Positions 13,778 through 21,118 of a DNA stretch of 24,497 nucleotides are shown piece by piece (positions within the stretch are counted from its first letter, which is position 1; the number at the start of each line of letters is the position of its first letter). The position numbers and the translations under genes are program-made. Under the pieces are notes generated by a model that saw nothing but the letters and a program-made list of their open reading frames with translations, was not told the origin of the DNA and did no database searches. The DNA comes from Clostridia bacterium (GTDB lineage: Bacteria > Bacillota_A > Clostridia > UMGS1883 > HGM11501): NCBI GenBank assembly GCA_017536285.1, contig JAFXHP010000032.1, forward strand, positions 1 through 24,497. Direction: 5' to 3'.

Positions 13778-14719
13778 ATGGGAGATTTTGATGTTATTAT
13801 AATAGGTGGCGGAGTTGCCGGAATGTCTGCGGCAAAAAAAGCAAGGGACCACGGGCTTTCCGTGCTTTTGCTTGAAGCACTCTACACCGGAGGCAAAACT
13901 GTTAAAACTGAAGTAATATCCGACTATCCCGGCTTTCCCGACGGAATATCGGGGGAGAAGCTTACAGATTTGCTGGAAGAGGCTGTAAGAAGCCGTGGGG
14001 TTAAAATTCTTCACGAAACAGTTACTTCCATGGATTTTTCCGCTCCTTTGAAGCACATCGTCACCGACCGTGATTCCTACACCACGCCTTCGGTTATTAT
14101 TGCTACAGGCATAAGGCAAAGGGAAATCGGACTGACCAACGAACGTGCTCTTTCAGGTGTCGGCGTTTTCCATTCCGCAGAAAAAGAAGGCTTCCGTGTA
14201 TCAGGGAAAACCGTTGCGGTTTTCGGAAGCGGAAATGCAGCTTTGACCGAAGCCCTCACCTTAAGCGAAAAATGCGAAAAAGTTTACTTAATATCCCCAA
14301 ATACAATCCTCGGTGCCTCGAAGAAATATACCGACGATTTAAGGCGAAGCAAAAACATTACACTGTGCCCCGAAAGCCTTATTGCCAATGCAGAGCAAGG
14401 CATTTTCCTTCTCGAATCGGTTACGGTTATTAACCGTGTGACAACCGAATTTAAAACCCTTCCCATAGAGGCGATTTTTGTTGCTCCCATGCCAGAGCCT
14501 GATTCAGACGTGTTACTGGGAAGTGTGAGAATGACAGATGACGGTGCGGTTATAGTGGGAAGCGACTTATCTACATCAAGCGAAGGCGTTTATGCCGCAG
14601 GTGCTGTGCGTGACGGTTCAAGCTTCACCGTAATCGATGCAATATCGGACGGTTTCCGTGCAGCGGACTCCGTCAACACATATCTTGTTGAAAAGGTATT
14701 TAAAGGGGCGACATTATGA
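13778..14719 (+). CDS. Thioredoxin-reductase-like flavoprotein lacking CxxC
   Basis: A 313-residue two-domain flavoprotein built like bacterial thioredoxin reductase: FAD motif VIIIGGGVAGMSAA at 7-19, the TrxB-type segment TGGKTVKTEVISDYPGFPDG, ATGIRQREIG, a second nucleotide-binding motif VAVFGSGNAAL at 147-155, and the FAD-closing GVYAAGAVRDG. At the place where TrxB has its redox-active CATC, this protein has FHSAEKEGF (residues 131-139), so the disulfide is absent. The HRRxxxR motif that binds the NADPH phosphate is also replaced (VYLISPNTI), so NADPH preference is not supported. It cannot reduce thioredoxin in the usual way; an NADH-dependent flavin reductase or ferredoxin-linked role is possible. 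It overlaps the sugar-kinase start by four bases (ATGA). Confidence 0.85.
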   Translation: MGDFDVIIIGGGVAGMSAAKKARDHGLSVLLLEALYTGGKTVKTEVISDYPGFPDGISGEKLTDLLEEAVRSRGVKILHETVTSMDFSAPLKHIVTDRDSYTTPSVIIATGIRQREIGLTNERALSGVGVFHSAEKEGFRVSGKTVAVFGSGNAALTEALTLSEKCEKVYLISPNTILGASKKYTDDLRRSKNITLCPESLIANAEQGIFLLESVTVINRVTTEFKTLPIEAIFVAPMPEPDSDVLLGSVRMTDDGAVIVGSDLSTSSEGVYAAGAVRDGSSFTVIDAISDGFRAADSVNTYLVEKVFKGATL

Positions 14720-15612
14720 TATTTACACTCACATTAAATCCTGCATTTGACCTTCATTATGAAATGGATGAATTTTTGCCGGAAGCGGAAAATTATGTAA
14801 AAAGAGCCACAAAATCATCAGGCGGCAAGGGCATAAACGTATCAAAGGCACTTTCCGTTTTAGGCAGCGAGAACCGGGCTTTTGCGGTTTTGGGCAGCGA
14901 AAACAGTGCAGAGTTTTTAAAAGAGCTTCCCGAGCTTGACTTAAGCATTATTGAAACCGAGGGAAGAATAAGAGAAAACATCACCATTCATCCCGCCTGC
15001 GGTAAAGAGACAAGGATAAGCCTTGATAACTTCTTTTTAAGCTCCGATATTTTAAGGGAAACCGAAAAAAAGCTTTTTCCCCTTCTTGACGAAAAAAGCT
15101 TTGTGGTTTTTGCGGGAAAATGCCCGAAAGGGGTGAAAAAAGCGGAAATAATTGACTTTTTACTAAAAATCAAATTGACGGGGGCCCGCACGGTTATCGA
15201 CTCAAAAAGCTTTGATTTATCTGACCTTTCTTTGTTAAAGCCGTTTTTGATAAAGCCCAACGAGGAGGAGATAAAAGCTTTATTAAATTCTCCGAACGAA
15301 GATTTATTCCACTGTGCAAAGCTTCTTAACGAAACAGGCATTGAAAACGTGATGATAAGTCTGGGGCCTGCGGGAATTTACTATTCCGGATGCGAAGAAA
15401 GCTTTTTTGTTAAGGCCCCGAAAATCACTCCCGTTTCCACCATCGGCGCGGGGGACAGTGCAATTGCCGGCTTTATTTCGGGAATTGATAAGGGAATGAC
15501 GAAAAAGGATGCGGTACGTCTTGCCGTAGCATCGGGAAGTGCCGCCTGTCTCACCGAAGGAACGATGCCTCCCAAAAAGGATGACATTGAAAAATTGCTT
15601 AAAGAAATATAA
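14716..15612 (+). CDS. PfkB-family sugar-phosphate kinase (1-phosphofructokinase-like)
   Basis: A 298-residue ribokinase-superfamily enzyme of the 1-phosphofructokinase/tagatose-6-phosphate kinase group, which phosphorylates a hexose phosphate with ATP. It opens with IFTLTLNPAFDLHY, typical of FruK/LacC; the substrate loop is SSGGKGINVSKAL at 35-46; the anion-hole and catalytic base are in TIGAGDSAIAG, with Asp247 as base. KPNEEEI is the family's PfkB signature region. The fructose PTS or a tagatose aldolase is not nearby, so the substrate is open. It is translationally coupled to the flavoprotein. A dispersed repeat lies 8 bases after its stop, then a bidirectional terminator shared with trmB. 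Confidence 0.85.
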   Translation: MIFTLTLNPAFDLHYEMDEFLPEAENYVKRATKSSGGKGINVSKALSVLGSENRAFAVLGSENSAEFLKELPELDLSIIETEGRIRENITIHPACGKETRISLDNFFLSSDILRETEKKLFPLLDEKSFVVFAGKCPKGVKKAEIIDFLLKIKLTGARTVIDSKSFDLSDLSLLKPFLIKPNEEEIKALLNSPNEDLFHCAKLLNETGIENVMISLGPAGIYYSGCEESFFVKAPKITPVSTIGAGDSAIAGFISGIDKGMTKKDAVRLAVASGSAACLTEGTMPPKKDDIEKLLKEI

Positions 15613-15620
15613 TTTCTGAA

Positions 15621-15645
15621 GCGGAAGGGATAAATCCCTTCCCTA
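15621..15645 (-). repeat. Dispersed 25-base repeat, copy 2
   Basis: On the plus strand GCGGAAGGGATAAATCCCTT followed by CCCTA, the reverse complement of the 9271-9295 copy with two mismatches. It starts 8 bases beyond the sugar-kinase stop and has the same orientation relative to its upstream gene as copy 1 has to rhaB. Confidence 0.75.
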
Positions 15646-15676
15646 CGCAATTACGATAACATTGTAGGATTCCGTC

Positions 15677-15712
15677 AAAAAAGGCTGTGAGAAAAAATCT
15701 CACAGTCTTTTT
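15677..15712. terminator. Bidirectional terminator, sugar kinase and trmB
   Basis: GGCTGTGAGA (15683-15692) pairs with TCTCACAGTC (15698-15707), flanked by an A-run at 15677-15682 and a T-run to 15712. The stem includes the last codons of trmB. Confidence 0.8.
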
Positions 15713-16326
15713 CTTGCTTCCAGTCGAAAAATATTTTTCCCTTCTTCGGAGAACTTTGTTTCATACTCTGTCATAATGTTTCCTTCAAAGTCGCTGTTAT
15801 GTAAATCAAAGGTTATATTTGAAAGAAGAAAGTCCTCACTGCAGAAAGAGTTTAGCGAAAACTCAAAAAGCTTTTCATTGTCGGTCTTAAAGAAAATTTC
15901 CCCGTCATCGGAAAGCCATTTTTTATACATTTTAAGAAAGGAAGGGTGCGTAAGGCGACGTTTTGCCTGCTTCTTTTTTGGCCAGGGGTCTGAAAAGTTA
16001 AGATAAATTCTTTTAACGCTGCCTTCCTCAATTTCTCCGTCCAGCTTTTCGATATCAGAAAACGAAAAGCGAATATTTTTAATTCCCTCACGCTCCGCCG
16101 CTTCTGCTGCAAGGATTGCCACATTATCATAATGCTCCACCGCAAGATGGGGAACAGAAGAATCACGAAGGGCACACTCTCTTATAAATTTTCCTTTTCC
16201 GCAGCCTATTTCAAGATAAAGTTTATCTTCGCCACGGAAGGCATCAATTTCTTCCTTTGTATAAACCATTAAAGGTGTTAAAACTTCAATACGCTCCTCA
16301 AGATGAGCACGTTTTCTCATTCTCAA
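15700..16326 (-). CDS. trmB: tRNA (guanine-N7)-methyltransferase
   Basis: Transfers a methyl group from S-adenosylmethionine to N7 of G46 in the variable loop of tRNAs. All family marks are present: SAM-binding YLEIGCGKGKFI (residues 37-48), VEHYDN, the signature YLNFSDPWPKKKQAKRRLTH (108-127), FKTDN and the C-terminal MTEYETKF. With a TTG start at 16326 the protein begins MRMRKR, as TrmB of B. subtilis begins MRMRH, and AAGGA lies nine bases upstream. An ATG at 16335 directly abuts AAGGA and is a poor start; ATG 16320 is the other alternative. The enzyme is 208 residues, a normal length. It has its own divergent promoter. Confidence 0.95.
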   Translation of the reverse strand: MRMRKRAHLEERIEVLTPLMVYTKEEIDAFRGEDKLYLEIGCGKGKFIRECALRDSSVPHLAVEHYDNVAILAAEAAEREGIKNIRFSFSDIEKLDGEIEEGSVKRIYLNFSDPWPKKKQAKRRLTHPSFLKMYKKWLSDDGEIFFKTDNEKLFEFSLNSFCSEDFLLSNITFDLHNSDFEGNIMTEYETKFSEEGKNIFRLEARKRL

Positions 16327-16356
16327 AAAAATCATTCCTTATAATTTAATGAAATA

Positions 16357-16385
16357 AGTATACCACCACACTTTAAGAAAATCAA
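16357..16385 (-). promoter_or_regulatory. Promoter of trmB
   Basis: On the minus strand TTGATT (16385-16380), 17-base spacer, TATACT (16362-16357). Confidence 0.65.
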
Positions 16386-16400
16386 GAAAAATCCTTTTTA

Positions 16401-16429
16401 TTGACAAACAATGATAAAAATAGTAAAAT
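16401..16429 (+). promoter_or_regulatory. Promoter of the DUF554 gene
   Basis: TTGACA at 16401-16406, 17-base spacer, TAAAAT at 16424-16429, divergent from the trmB promoter and 29 bases before the start codon. Confidence 0.75.
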
Positions 16430-16457
16430 AAGTTATCTTTTAAAGGAGATGACAAAA

Positions 16458-17150
16458 ATGATCGGCGTATTGGTAAACAGCATAGCAGTTATAATAGGAA
16501 GCCTTGTCGGACTTTTGTTCAGAAAAGGGCTTCCCAAGAAATTTTCAGACTCAATAATGACGGGCGTTGCCCTTTGCGTGGTTTACATAGGAATTTCCAA
16601 CGTAATAAAAGGAGGATGCAATGACCTTGCACTTATTTTCGGCATGGTTATAGGTGCAATAACAGGAACGCTTTTAAATATATCCGGTAATCTGGAAAAG
16701 CTTGGTGCCTGGGCAGAATCGGCTTTTCCCGAGAAGGACGGAAAAACATCAATTGCAGAAGGCTTTGTGACGGCGGGCTTACTTTTCTGTGTAGGTGCTA
16801 TGGCGGTTACAGGCTCCATAAATGCGGGACAGGGGGACAACACCATTCTTTTCACCAAATCAGTACTTGACATGATTTCAGCTTCCATGCTCACGGTAAG
16901 CCTTGGTTTCGGCGTTATGCTTTCATCCATATTACTTTTTGTATTTCAGGGTTCAATCGCTCTTTTGTCGGGAATTATTTCCGCCTATCTGACGGAAGAA
17001 ATGTCGGCAACCATGATTTGTGCAGGAGGCCTTTTAATTGTGGCCCTTGGCTTAAATATGCTGGGAATTACCAAAATAAAGGTGGCGGATTACCTGCCCG
17101 CTCTTTTGTTTGCACCCCTTGCATGTCTTCTTTTCGGCTTTATCATATAA
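16458..17150 (+). CDS. DUF554 family integral membrane protein
   Basis: A 230-residue protein with about seven hydrophobic membrane segments. The start MIGVLVNSIAVIIGSLVGLL, the GLPKKFSDSIMTGVALCVVYIGI segment and the FCVGAMAVTGSINAG motif are typical of DUF554 (YdfK/YqgA-type) proteins, whose function is unknown. ATG 16458 has AAAGGAG nine bases upstream; an extended frame back to 16401 would run through the promoter and is rejected. It is a single-gene unit divergent from trmB. There is no terminator before the next promoter at 17165. It was probably present as a housekeeping gene because composition and codon use match its neighbours. Confidence 0.9.
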   Translation: MIGVLVNSIAVIIGSLVGLLFRKGLPKKFSDSIMTGVALCVVYIGISNVIKGGCNDLALIFGMVIGAITGTLLNISGNLEKLGAWAESAFPEKDGKTSIAEGFVTAGLLFCVGAMAVTGSINAGQGDNTILFTKSVLDMISASMLTVSLGFGVMLSSILLFVFQGSIALLSGIISAYLTEEMSATMICAGGLLIVALGLNMLGITKIKVADYLPALLFAPLACLLFGFII

Positions 17151-17164
17151 ACATAAAAAAGTAC

Positions 17165-17193
17165 TTGACCGAGAGAGGAAATTGTTATATAAT
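17165..17193 (+). promoter_or_regulatory. Strong promoter of the solute-binding protein gene
   Basis: TTGACC at 17165-17170, 17-base spacer, perfect TATAAT at 17188-17193, leaving a leader of about 75 bases. Confidence 0.8.
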
Positions 17194-17220
17194 ATAATAT
17201 AACTAAGTGTCTGTGCATTT

Positions 17221-17242
17221 TCACGGGCATTTAATCCCGTGA
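17221..17242 (+). promoter_or_regulatory. Hairpin in the leader of the solute-binding protein gene
   Basis: TCACGGG (17221-17227) pairs perfectly with CCCGTGA (17236-17242) over an 8-base loop. No T-run follows directly, so it is more likely an mRNA-stabilising or protein-binding leader than a terminator. Confidence 0.45.
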
Positions 17243-17276
17243 GGGAAATAAAAAAATTTTATTGGAGGAAAAGAAC

Positions 17277-18524
17277 ATGGCAAAGAAATTATTGGCACTT
17301 GTTGTATGTCTCTCTCTTTGTGCAGCACTTGTTGGCTGTAATGGCGGAGTTACATTCAACACAGAAGACTGGGCAGACATGGAAATTCGTGTAGCAGGCT
17401 ACAGAAATTTCAATGACGACCCCTTAAACTACGAATTTGCTGAAGGTGCAAAGAAGTTTACGGAAGAGTACGGCACAACCGTTACTTTCCAGGTTGGCGG
17501 TGGCGACGGTATGGGTGAAGACCTCGTTGCAGGTATCGTAGCAGGCGATCCCTGGGAAATCCAGTACTGTTTCGGTATTTCCGTATTCCCCTTAAACTTC
17601 GCAGAAGGACTTTACACACCCATCACAGAATATGTTGATTATGCAAACAATGACATGATCGACGAAGTTACTGTTGAAGGTACAAGATGGCTCGGCGAGC
17701 TTTACGGTGTAAGCTCTCTTCCCATGCAGGAAGTTCACTACATCGTTTACAACGAAACATGGATGAAGGAACTCGGTTTAAAGACTCCTCACGAGTATTT
17801 AGCTGAAGACAACTGGACAATGGACGCTTACAAGGAACTCAATGCTGCAGCTACAGCATTAAACGCTCCTTCCAGAAGTGCTTTCACAAGACCTCACGTT
17901 GGTTCCAAGTACATGTGCTCCTGGGATTTAGAGACAGGCGAATGCACAATTACATATGACAGCCCCGAAAACGTTGAATGGTTAAGCTACTGGGCAAGCC
18001 TTCTTACAGATCCCCAGTACAACATCAAGGGCAGCGGTTTCGTTTCTCAGAGAAACTCCATCATGCGTGACGAAGTTATGCCCAACCTTATCAAGGATGA
18101 GCTTACTCAGGAAACAACCGATACAATCAGATACATCCACTACCCCAACGAAAATGGTGAGCTTGGCGTATACCTTACAGACTCTCACTTCCTCTTCCCC
18201 CTTGGCGTATCTGAAGAAAAGCTTCCCTGTGCATTCATGCTTGCTTGCTACATGACAGATATGAAGAGCCAGCTTTGCTCTGAAAACTATGAAGCTAACA
18301 TGACTGCAGAAGACTGGGAACTCTTCCAGGAAAACTTAGAAAAAGCTTATTATCTTCCCAGAATATTCTACTCCGGTGCATTTGCAATCGGAAACACATT
18401 CAGAAGTGATATCGTTGACAAGGGTAAGGCAGTTGCTACTCACATTCAGGAAAACACAGAAAGCTTAAAGGCTCGTGCTCTTGAATTCAACGAAAAGTAC
18501 GTTGAAGGCTTCGAAGCTGAATAA
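17277..18524 (+). CDS. Extracellular solute-binding lipoprotein (ABC sugar uptake)
   Basis: A 415-residue lipoprotein with signal MAKKLLALVVCLSLCAALVG and lipobox LVGC (Cys21). The mature part has the layout of family 1 solute-binding proteins: MEIRVAGYRNFNDD, a DLVAGIVAGDPWEI segment, LYGVSSLPMQEVHYIVYNETWMKE-type ligand-binding region (YNETW), and C-terminal lobe with many aromatics. It binds a sugar or oligosaccharide outside the cell and hands it to an ABC permease. No permease or ATPase gene is in this window, so it is an orphan or shares a permease elsewhere. ATG 17277 has GGAGG at 17264-17268; the TTG at 17262 would contain the Shine-Dalgarno and is rejected. Codon use is strongly biased (AAG, GTT, TAC, CTT), pointing to high expression along with the near-perfect promoter. 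Confidence 0.85.
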   Translation: MAKKLLALVVCLSLCAALVGCNGGVTFNTEDWADMEIRVAGYRNFNDDPLNYEFAEGAKKFTEEYGTTVTFQVGGGDGMGEDLVAGIVAGDPWEIQYCFGISVFPLNFAEGLYTPITEYVDYANNDMIDEVTVEGTRWLGELYGVSSLPMQEVHYIVYNETWMKELGLKTPHEYLAEDNWTMDAYKELNAAATALNAPSRSAFTRPHVGSKYMCSWDLETGECTITYDSPENVEWLSYWASLLTDPQYNIKGSGFVSQRNSIMRDEVMPNLIKDELTQETTDTIRYIHYPNENGELGVYLTDSHFLFPLGVSEEKLPCAFMLACYMTDMKSQLCSENYEANMTAEDWELFQENLEKAYYLPRIFYSGAFAIGNTFRSDIVDKGKAVATHIQENTESLKARALEFNEKYVEGFEAE

Positions 18525-18534
18525 TTAAAAATTG

Positions 18535-18566
18535 AAAGAACCGTCCAAAAGGACGGTTCTTTTTTT
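18535..18566 (+). terminator. Intrinsic terminator after the solute-binding protein
   Basis: AGAACCGTCC (18537-18546) and GGACGGTTCT (18551-18560) pair perfectly over an AAAA loop, followed by a T-run. Confidence 0.92.
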
Positions 18567-18598
18567 CCGAAAATTACGCTTTTAAGAATAAAAAACAC

Positions 18599-18627
18599 TT
18601 GACAAATATGCGTTTTTCCTTTATAAT
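18599..18627 (+). promoter_or_regulatory. Consensus promoter of tRNA-Thr
   Basis: Perfect TTGACA (18599-18604) and TATAAT (18622-18627) with a 17-base spacer; the -10 ends 15 bases before the tRNA. Confidence 0.9.
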
Positions 18628-18642
18628 ACTATTTGTTGGTCT

Positions 18643-18718
<76 letters not shown>

Positions 18719-18719
18719 G

Positions 18720-18751
18720 AAAAAGCACTTGCACAAAAGCGAGTGCTTTTT
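18720..18751 (+). terminator. Terminator of tRNA-Thr
   Basis: AAAAAGCACTTGC (18720-18732) pairs with GCGAGTGCTTTTT (18739-18751) with one T/G wobble and a 6-base loop. Confidence 0.85.
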
Positions 18752-18760
18752 CCTTTTGCA

Positions 18761-18789
18761 TTGACAAACTAGAGCGGTGAGCATATACT
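18761..18789 (+). promoter_or_regulatory. Promoter of the beta-propeller gene
   Basis: TTGACA at 18761-18766, 17-base spacer, TATACT at 18784-18789. Confidence 0.8.
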
Positions 18790-18815
18790 TATAGGCAAGC
18801 GAAAGGATGATGAAT

Positions 18816-19988
18816 GTGGAAAAAATAATCCCTTACAAAAATAATTTGTGTCCCGTAAAAATCATTTCTCCGAAAACAGATAAAAGCTGTTTCTTCGGCT
18901 ATTATGACTTAAAAGCCTATGATGAAACTGACCGCTATCACCTTTGCAACATTGCGGAATTTGAAGACCGCCTTCCTTGTCCGGATGACGTTTTACAGCT
19001 TGGTGTAATTGACCTTGATAACGGCAACTTTGAAAAAATTGCAGAAACAAAGTCTTGGAACTTTCAGCAAGGTGCAATGCTTCAGTGGTCAAGATGTGAA
19101 AAAGACGTGGTTTTCTATAATATCTTTGAAAACGGCGAGTACTTAACCGTTAAAAAGAATATAAAAACAGGCTCTGTAAATTATTTTCCTGCATGTGCCA
19201 ATATTTCTCGTAACGGAAAGTACGGCTTAAAGGTTAACTTTACAAGAATTTTCGATTTCCGCCCCGGCTATGGCTATTGCAACACAAAGGACCCTTATTT
19301 CGATGTTCTCCAGCCGGAAAATGACGGTGTATTTTTAGTTGACATTGAAAAGGGCACGGAAAAGCTCATCTTAACTTATCCTGACATGGTTAAAGCTATC
19401 GGTGTATCCGGCCTTGAAGGAGACAAGTTTGTGGTAAACCATATCACCTTCAATCCTAAGGGCGACAGATTTATGCTGCTTCTCCGTAACTTCCCCGAGG
19501 AAGGCAAAACCTGGGGTACGGCACTTATAATTTCCGACCTTGAAGGAAACATGAAGTCCATGATGGGACTTTCCATGTACTCTCACTATGACTGGCTTTC
19601 TGACTATGACCTTTTCGGCTTTTGCAAGCATGACGATGTCCACGATTTATTCAACGTAAACATAAATACGGAAGAATGGACAAGAATTGAAAACCACACC
19701 CTTACAAACCGTGACAGCCATTGCTGGTTTACAAAGGATAAATCCATGTTTATCGGCGATACCTATCCTGACAGAGAAGGCTACCGCCAGATTTACCTTT
19801 ACGATATGAAGAAAGCCGAATACAAAAAGCTGATTGATGCATATTCGCCCTGGCATCCAAGTAAAATTACTGACATCAGAACTGATTTACATAACCGCTT
19901 TAACACCAAGGAAAACAAAATTTCCTACGATACGGTACAAAACGGCAAGAGAGAAATTGCCGAGCTTGATTTTTCAGCTATGAGATAA
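18816..19988 (+). CDS. Beta-propeller protein, oligogalacturonate-lyase-like
   Basis: A 390-residue cytoplasmic protein made of repeating beta-blade units (FFGYYDLKAYD, LGVIDLDNGNFEKI, VFLVDIEKGTEKLI, ALIISDLEGN, IYLYDMKKAEYKKLI), as in TolB/WD-like propellers. The His-rich positions NHITF, SHYDW, NRDSHCW and SPWHPSKITDIRTDLHNRF recall PL22 oligogalacturonate lyases, which cut unsaturated galacturonides with a metal, but identity cannot be claimed by eye. I chose GTG 18816 because AAAGG at 18802-18806 lies nine bases before it; the ATGs at 18807 and 18810 are too close to that site, although 18807 gives two or three extra residues and cannot be excluded. A dedicated promoter and terminator make it a single-gene unit. 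Its position beside dehydrogenase and isomerase genes suggests a role in sugar-acid or glycoside breakdown. Confidence 0.7.
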   Translation: MEKIIPYKNNLCPVKIISPKTDKSCFFGYYDLKAYDETDRYHLCNIAEFEDRLPCPDDVLQLGVIDLDNGNFEKIAETKSWNFQQGAMLQWSRCEKDVVFYNIFENGEYLTVKKNIKTGSVNYFPACANISRNGKYGLKVNFTRIFDFRPGYGYCNTKDPYFDVLQPENDGVFLVDIEKGTEKLILTYPDMVKAIGVSGLEGDKFVVNHITFNPKGDRFMLLLRNFPEEGKTWGTALIISDLEGNMKSMMGLSMYSHYDWLSDYDLFGFCKHDDVHDLFNVNINTEEWTRIENHTLTNRDSHCWFTKDKSMFIGDTYPDREGYRQIYLYDMKKAEYKKLIDAYSPWHPSKITDIRTDLHNRFNTKENKISYDTVQNGKREIAELDFSAMR

Positions 19989-19990
19989 GA

Positions 19991-20019
19991 AAAAGAGCTG
20001 TGAAATTCACAGCTCTTTT
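19991..20019. terminator. Bidirectional terminator between convergent genes
   Basis: AAAAGAGCTGTG pairs with CACAGCTCTTTT around a short AAATT loop. The stem contains the last codons of the minus-strand oxidoreductase gene (ends 20007). Confidence 0.85.
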
Positions 20020-21116
20020 ATTTCGTCTAAAGTTACCTCTCTGCCAAGTTCAGCACTCTTGTAGAAGCAGTCAATCAGTGCTGCAGTATTTATGGTTTCT
20101 TCCGGCTTTATAATTATTTCTTCCTTGCCGGAAAGTACCTTTGCCATATGGTCTGCAAGATAGAAGTGGCCGGGGAAGGTTTCGTTTTCGTATTTCTGTT
20201 TATCGGGCATAAGCGAATTTAACTTATCCACCGCTTCGCCTCTGCCGTAAAACTTAAAGTCGGGTAGGGATAACCCCGCTTTATCGCCTGCCAGAGTAAA
20301 GCTTGATGCTTCCGGCAGGTTTGCCGCCCAGGCAACCTTGAAGTTTGCCCTTGCACCGTCACGGAATGCCACGCTTCCGGAGGCAAAATCCTCCACGTTG
20401 AACTCTTCCTTCTTAAGTTCTCTTATCTTATCAACTCCGCCAAGTGCTCCTGATTCCTTTTCGCCTCCCTCATAGTCGTCGGAAAGTGCAAGACGTGTAG
20501 CACAAGTGCCGGAAACCGATTTTACTTCGGGATTTCCCATAAGCCAGAGAAGTGAGTCTATCATATGAACACCAATGTCTAAAAATGCACCGCCGCCCGA
20601 CTCTTCCTTTATGTGGAACTTTCCCCAGAAGGGAACGCCACGCTGTCTTATTCTCGAAAACTCGCCGTAGTAGACTTCGCCAAGTGCTCCTTCGTCAATA
20701 AGCCTTTTTGCCGTAAGCCTTTCGGGCAAAAATCGCATAGACTGGCAGGCAACAAGATGCTTTTCTGCCTTTCTTGCGGCATCGTACATTTCCACGGCAT
20801 CCTTATATGTATAAGCAAGTGGCTTTTCGCATATAACATGAGCACCCTTTGAAAGTGCCAAAAGCGTATATTCCTTATGGAAGCGATTGGGTACGCATAC
20901 CGAAACAAGGTCGGGTTTTTCCTTCTCCAACATTTCCTCCGCATCACGGTAGCAGGCCTCCAACGAAAAACGCTCCTTTGTTTCCTTCGCCGCTTCGAAA
21001 TTCAAGTCCGAAACCGCAGTGACAGTATAACAGTCGCTTCTGTTTAAATAGGCGGGGATGTGTGCCTTGTTTGTAATCATCCCGGCACTTATTATCGAGA
21101 CCTTAATTTTTTCCAT
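20007..21116 (-). CDS. Gfo/Idh/MocA-family oxidoreductase (EKP type)
   Basis: A 369-residue NAD(P)-dependent dehydrogenase that oxidises or reduces a hydroxyl of a sugar, inositol or glycoside. The N-terminal Rossmann domain starts VSIISAGMIT, an altered GxGxxG; the EKP motif is intact (VICEKPL, Glu97-Lys98-Pro99), and the C-terminal domain has GGGAFLDIGVHMIDSLLWLMG with Asp180 and His184 where the catalytic residues lie. Start: ATG 21116, nine bases from AAGGA; a GTG at 21122 in frame is closer to the site and would overlap the upstream stop by four bases. It is the second gene of an operon with the hydroxypyruvate-isomerase-like gene. Oxidoreductase plus TIM-barrel pairs are known to work together on keto-sugars and 3-keto-glycosides. 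The substrate is unknown. Confidence 0.88.
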   Translation of the reverse strand: MEKIKVSIISAGMITNKAHIPAYLNRSDCYTVTAVSDLNFEAAKETKERFSLEACYRDAEEMLEKEKPDLVSVCVPNRFHKEYTLLALSKGAHVICEKPLAYTYKDAVEMYDAARKAEKHLVACQSMRFLPERLTAKRLIDEGALGEVYYGEFSRIRQRGVPFWGKFHIKEESGGGAFLDIGVHMIDSLLWLMGNPEVKSVSGTCATRLALSDDYEGGEKESGALGGVDKIRELKKEEFNVEDFASGSVAFRDGARANFKVAWAANLPEASSFTLAGDKAGLSLPDFKFYGRGEAVDKLNSLMPDKQKYENETFPGHFYLADHMAKVLSGKEEIIIKPEETINTAALIDCFYKSAELGREVTLDEIKEL

Positions 21117-21118
21117 TT

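Noticed and set aside
17262..17276. TTG start for the solute-binding protein
   Set aside because: GGAGG lies within those codons, and ATG 17277 begins a textbook lipoprotein signal.
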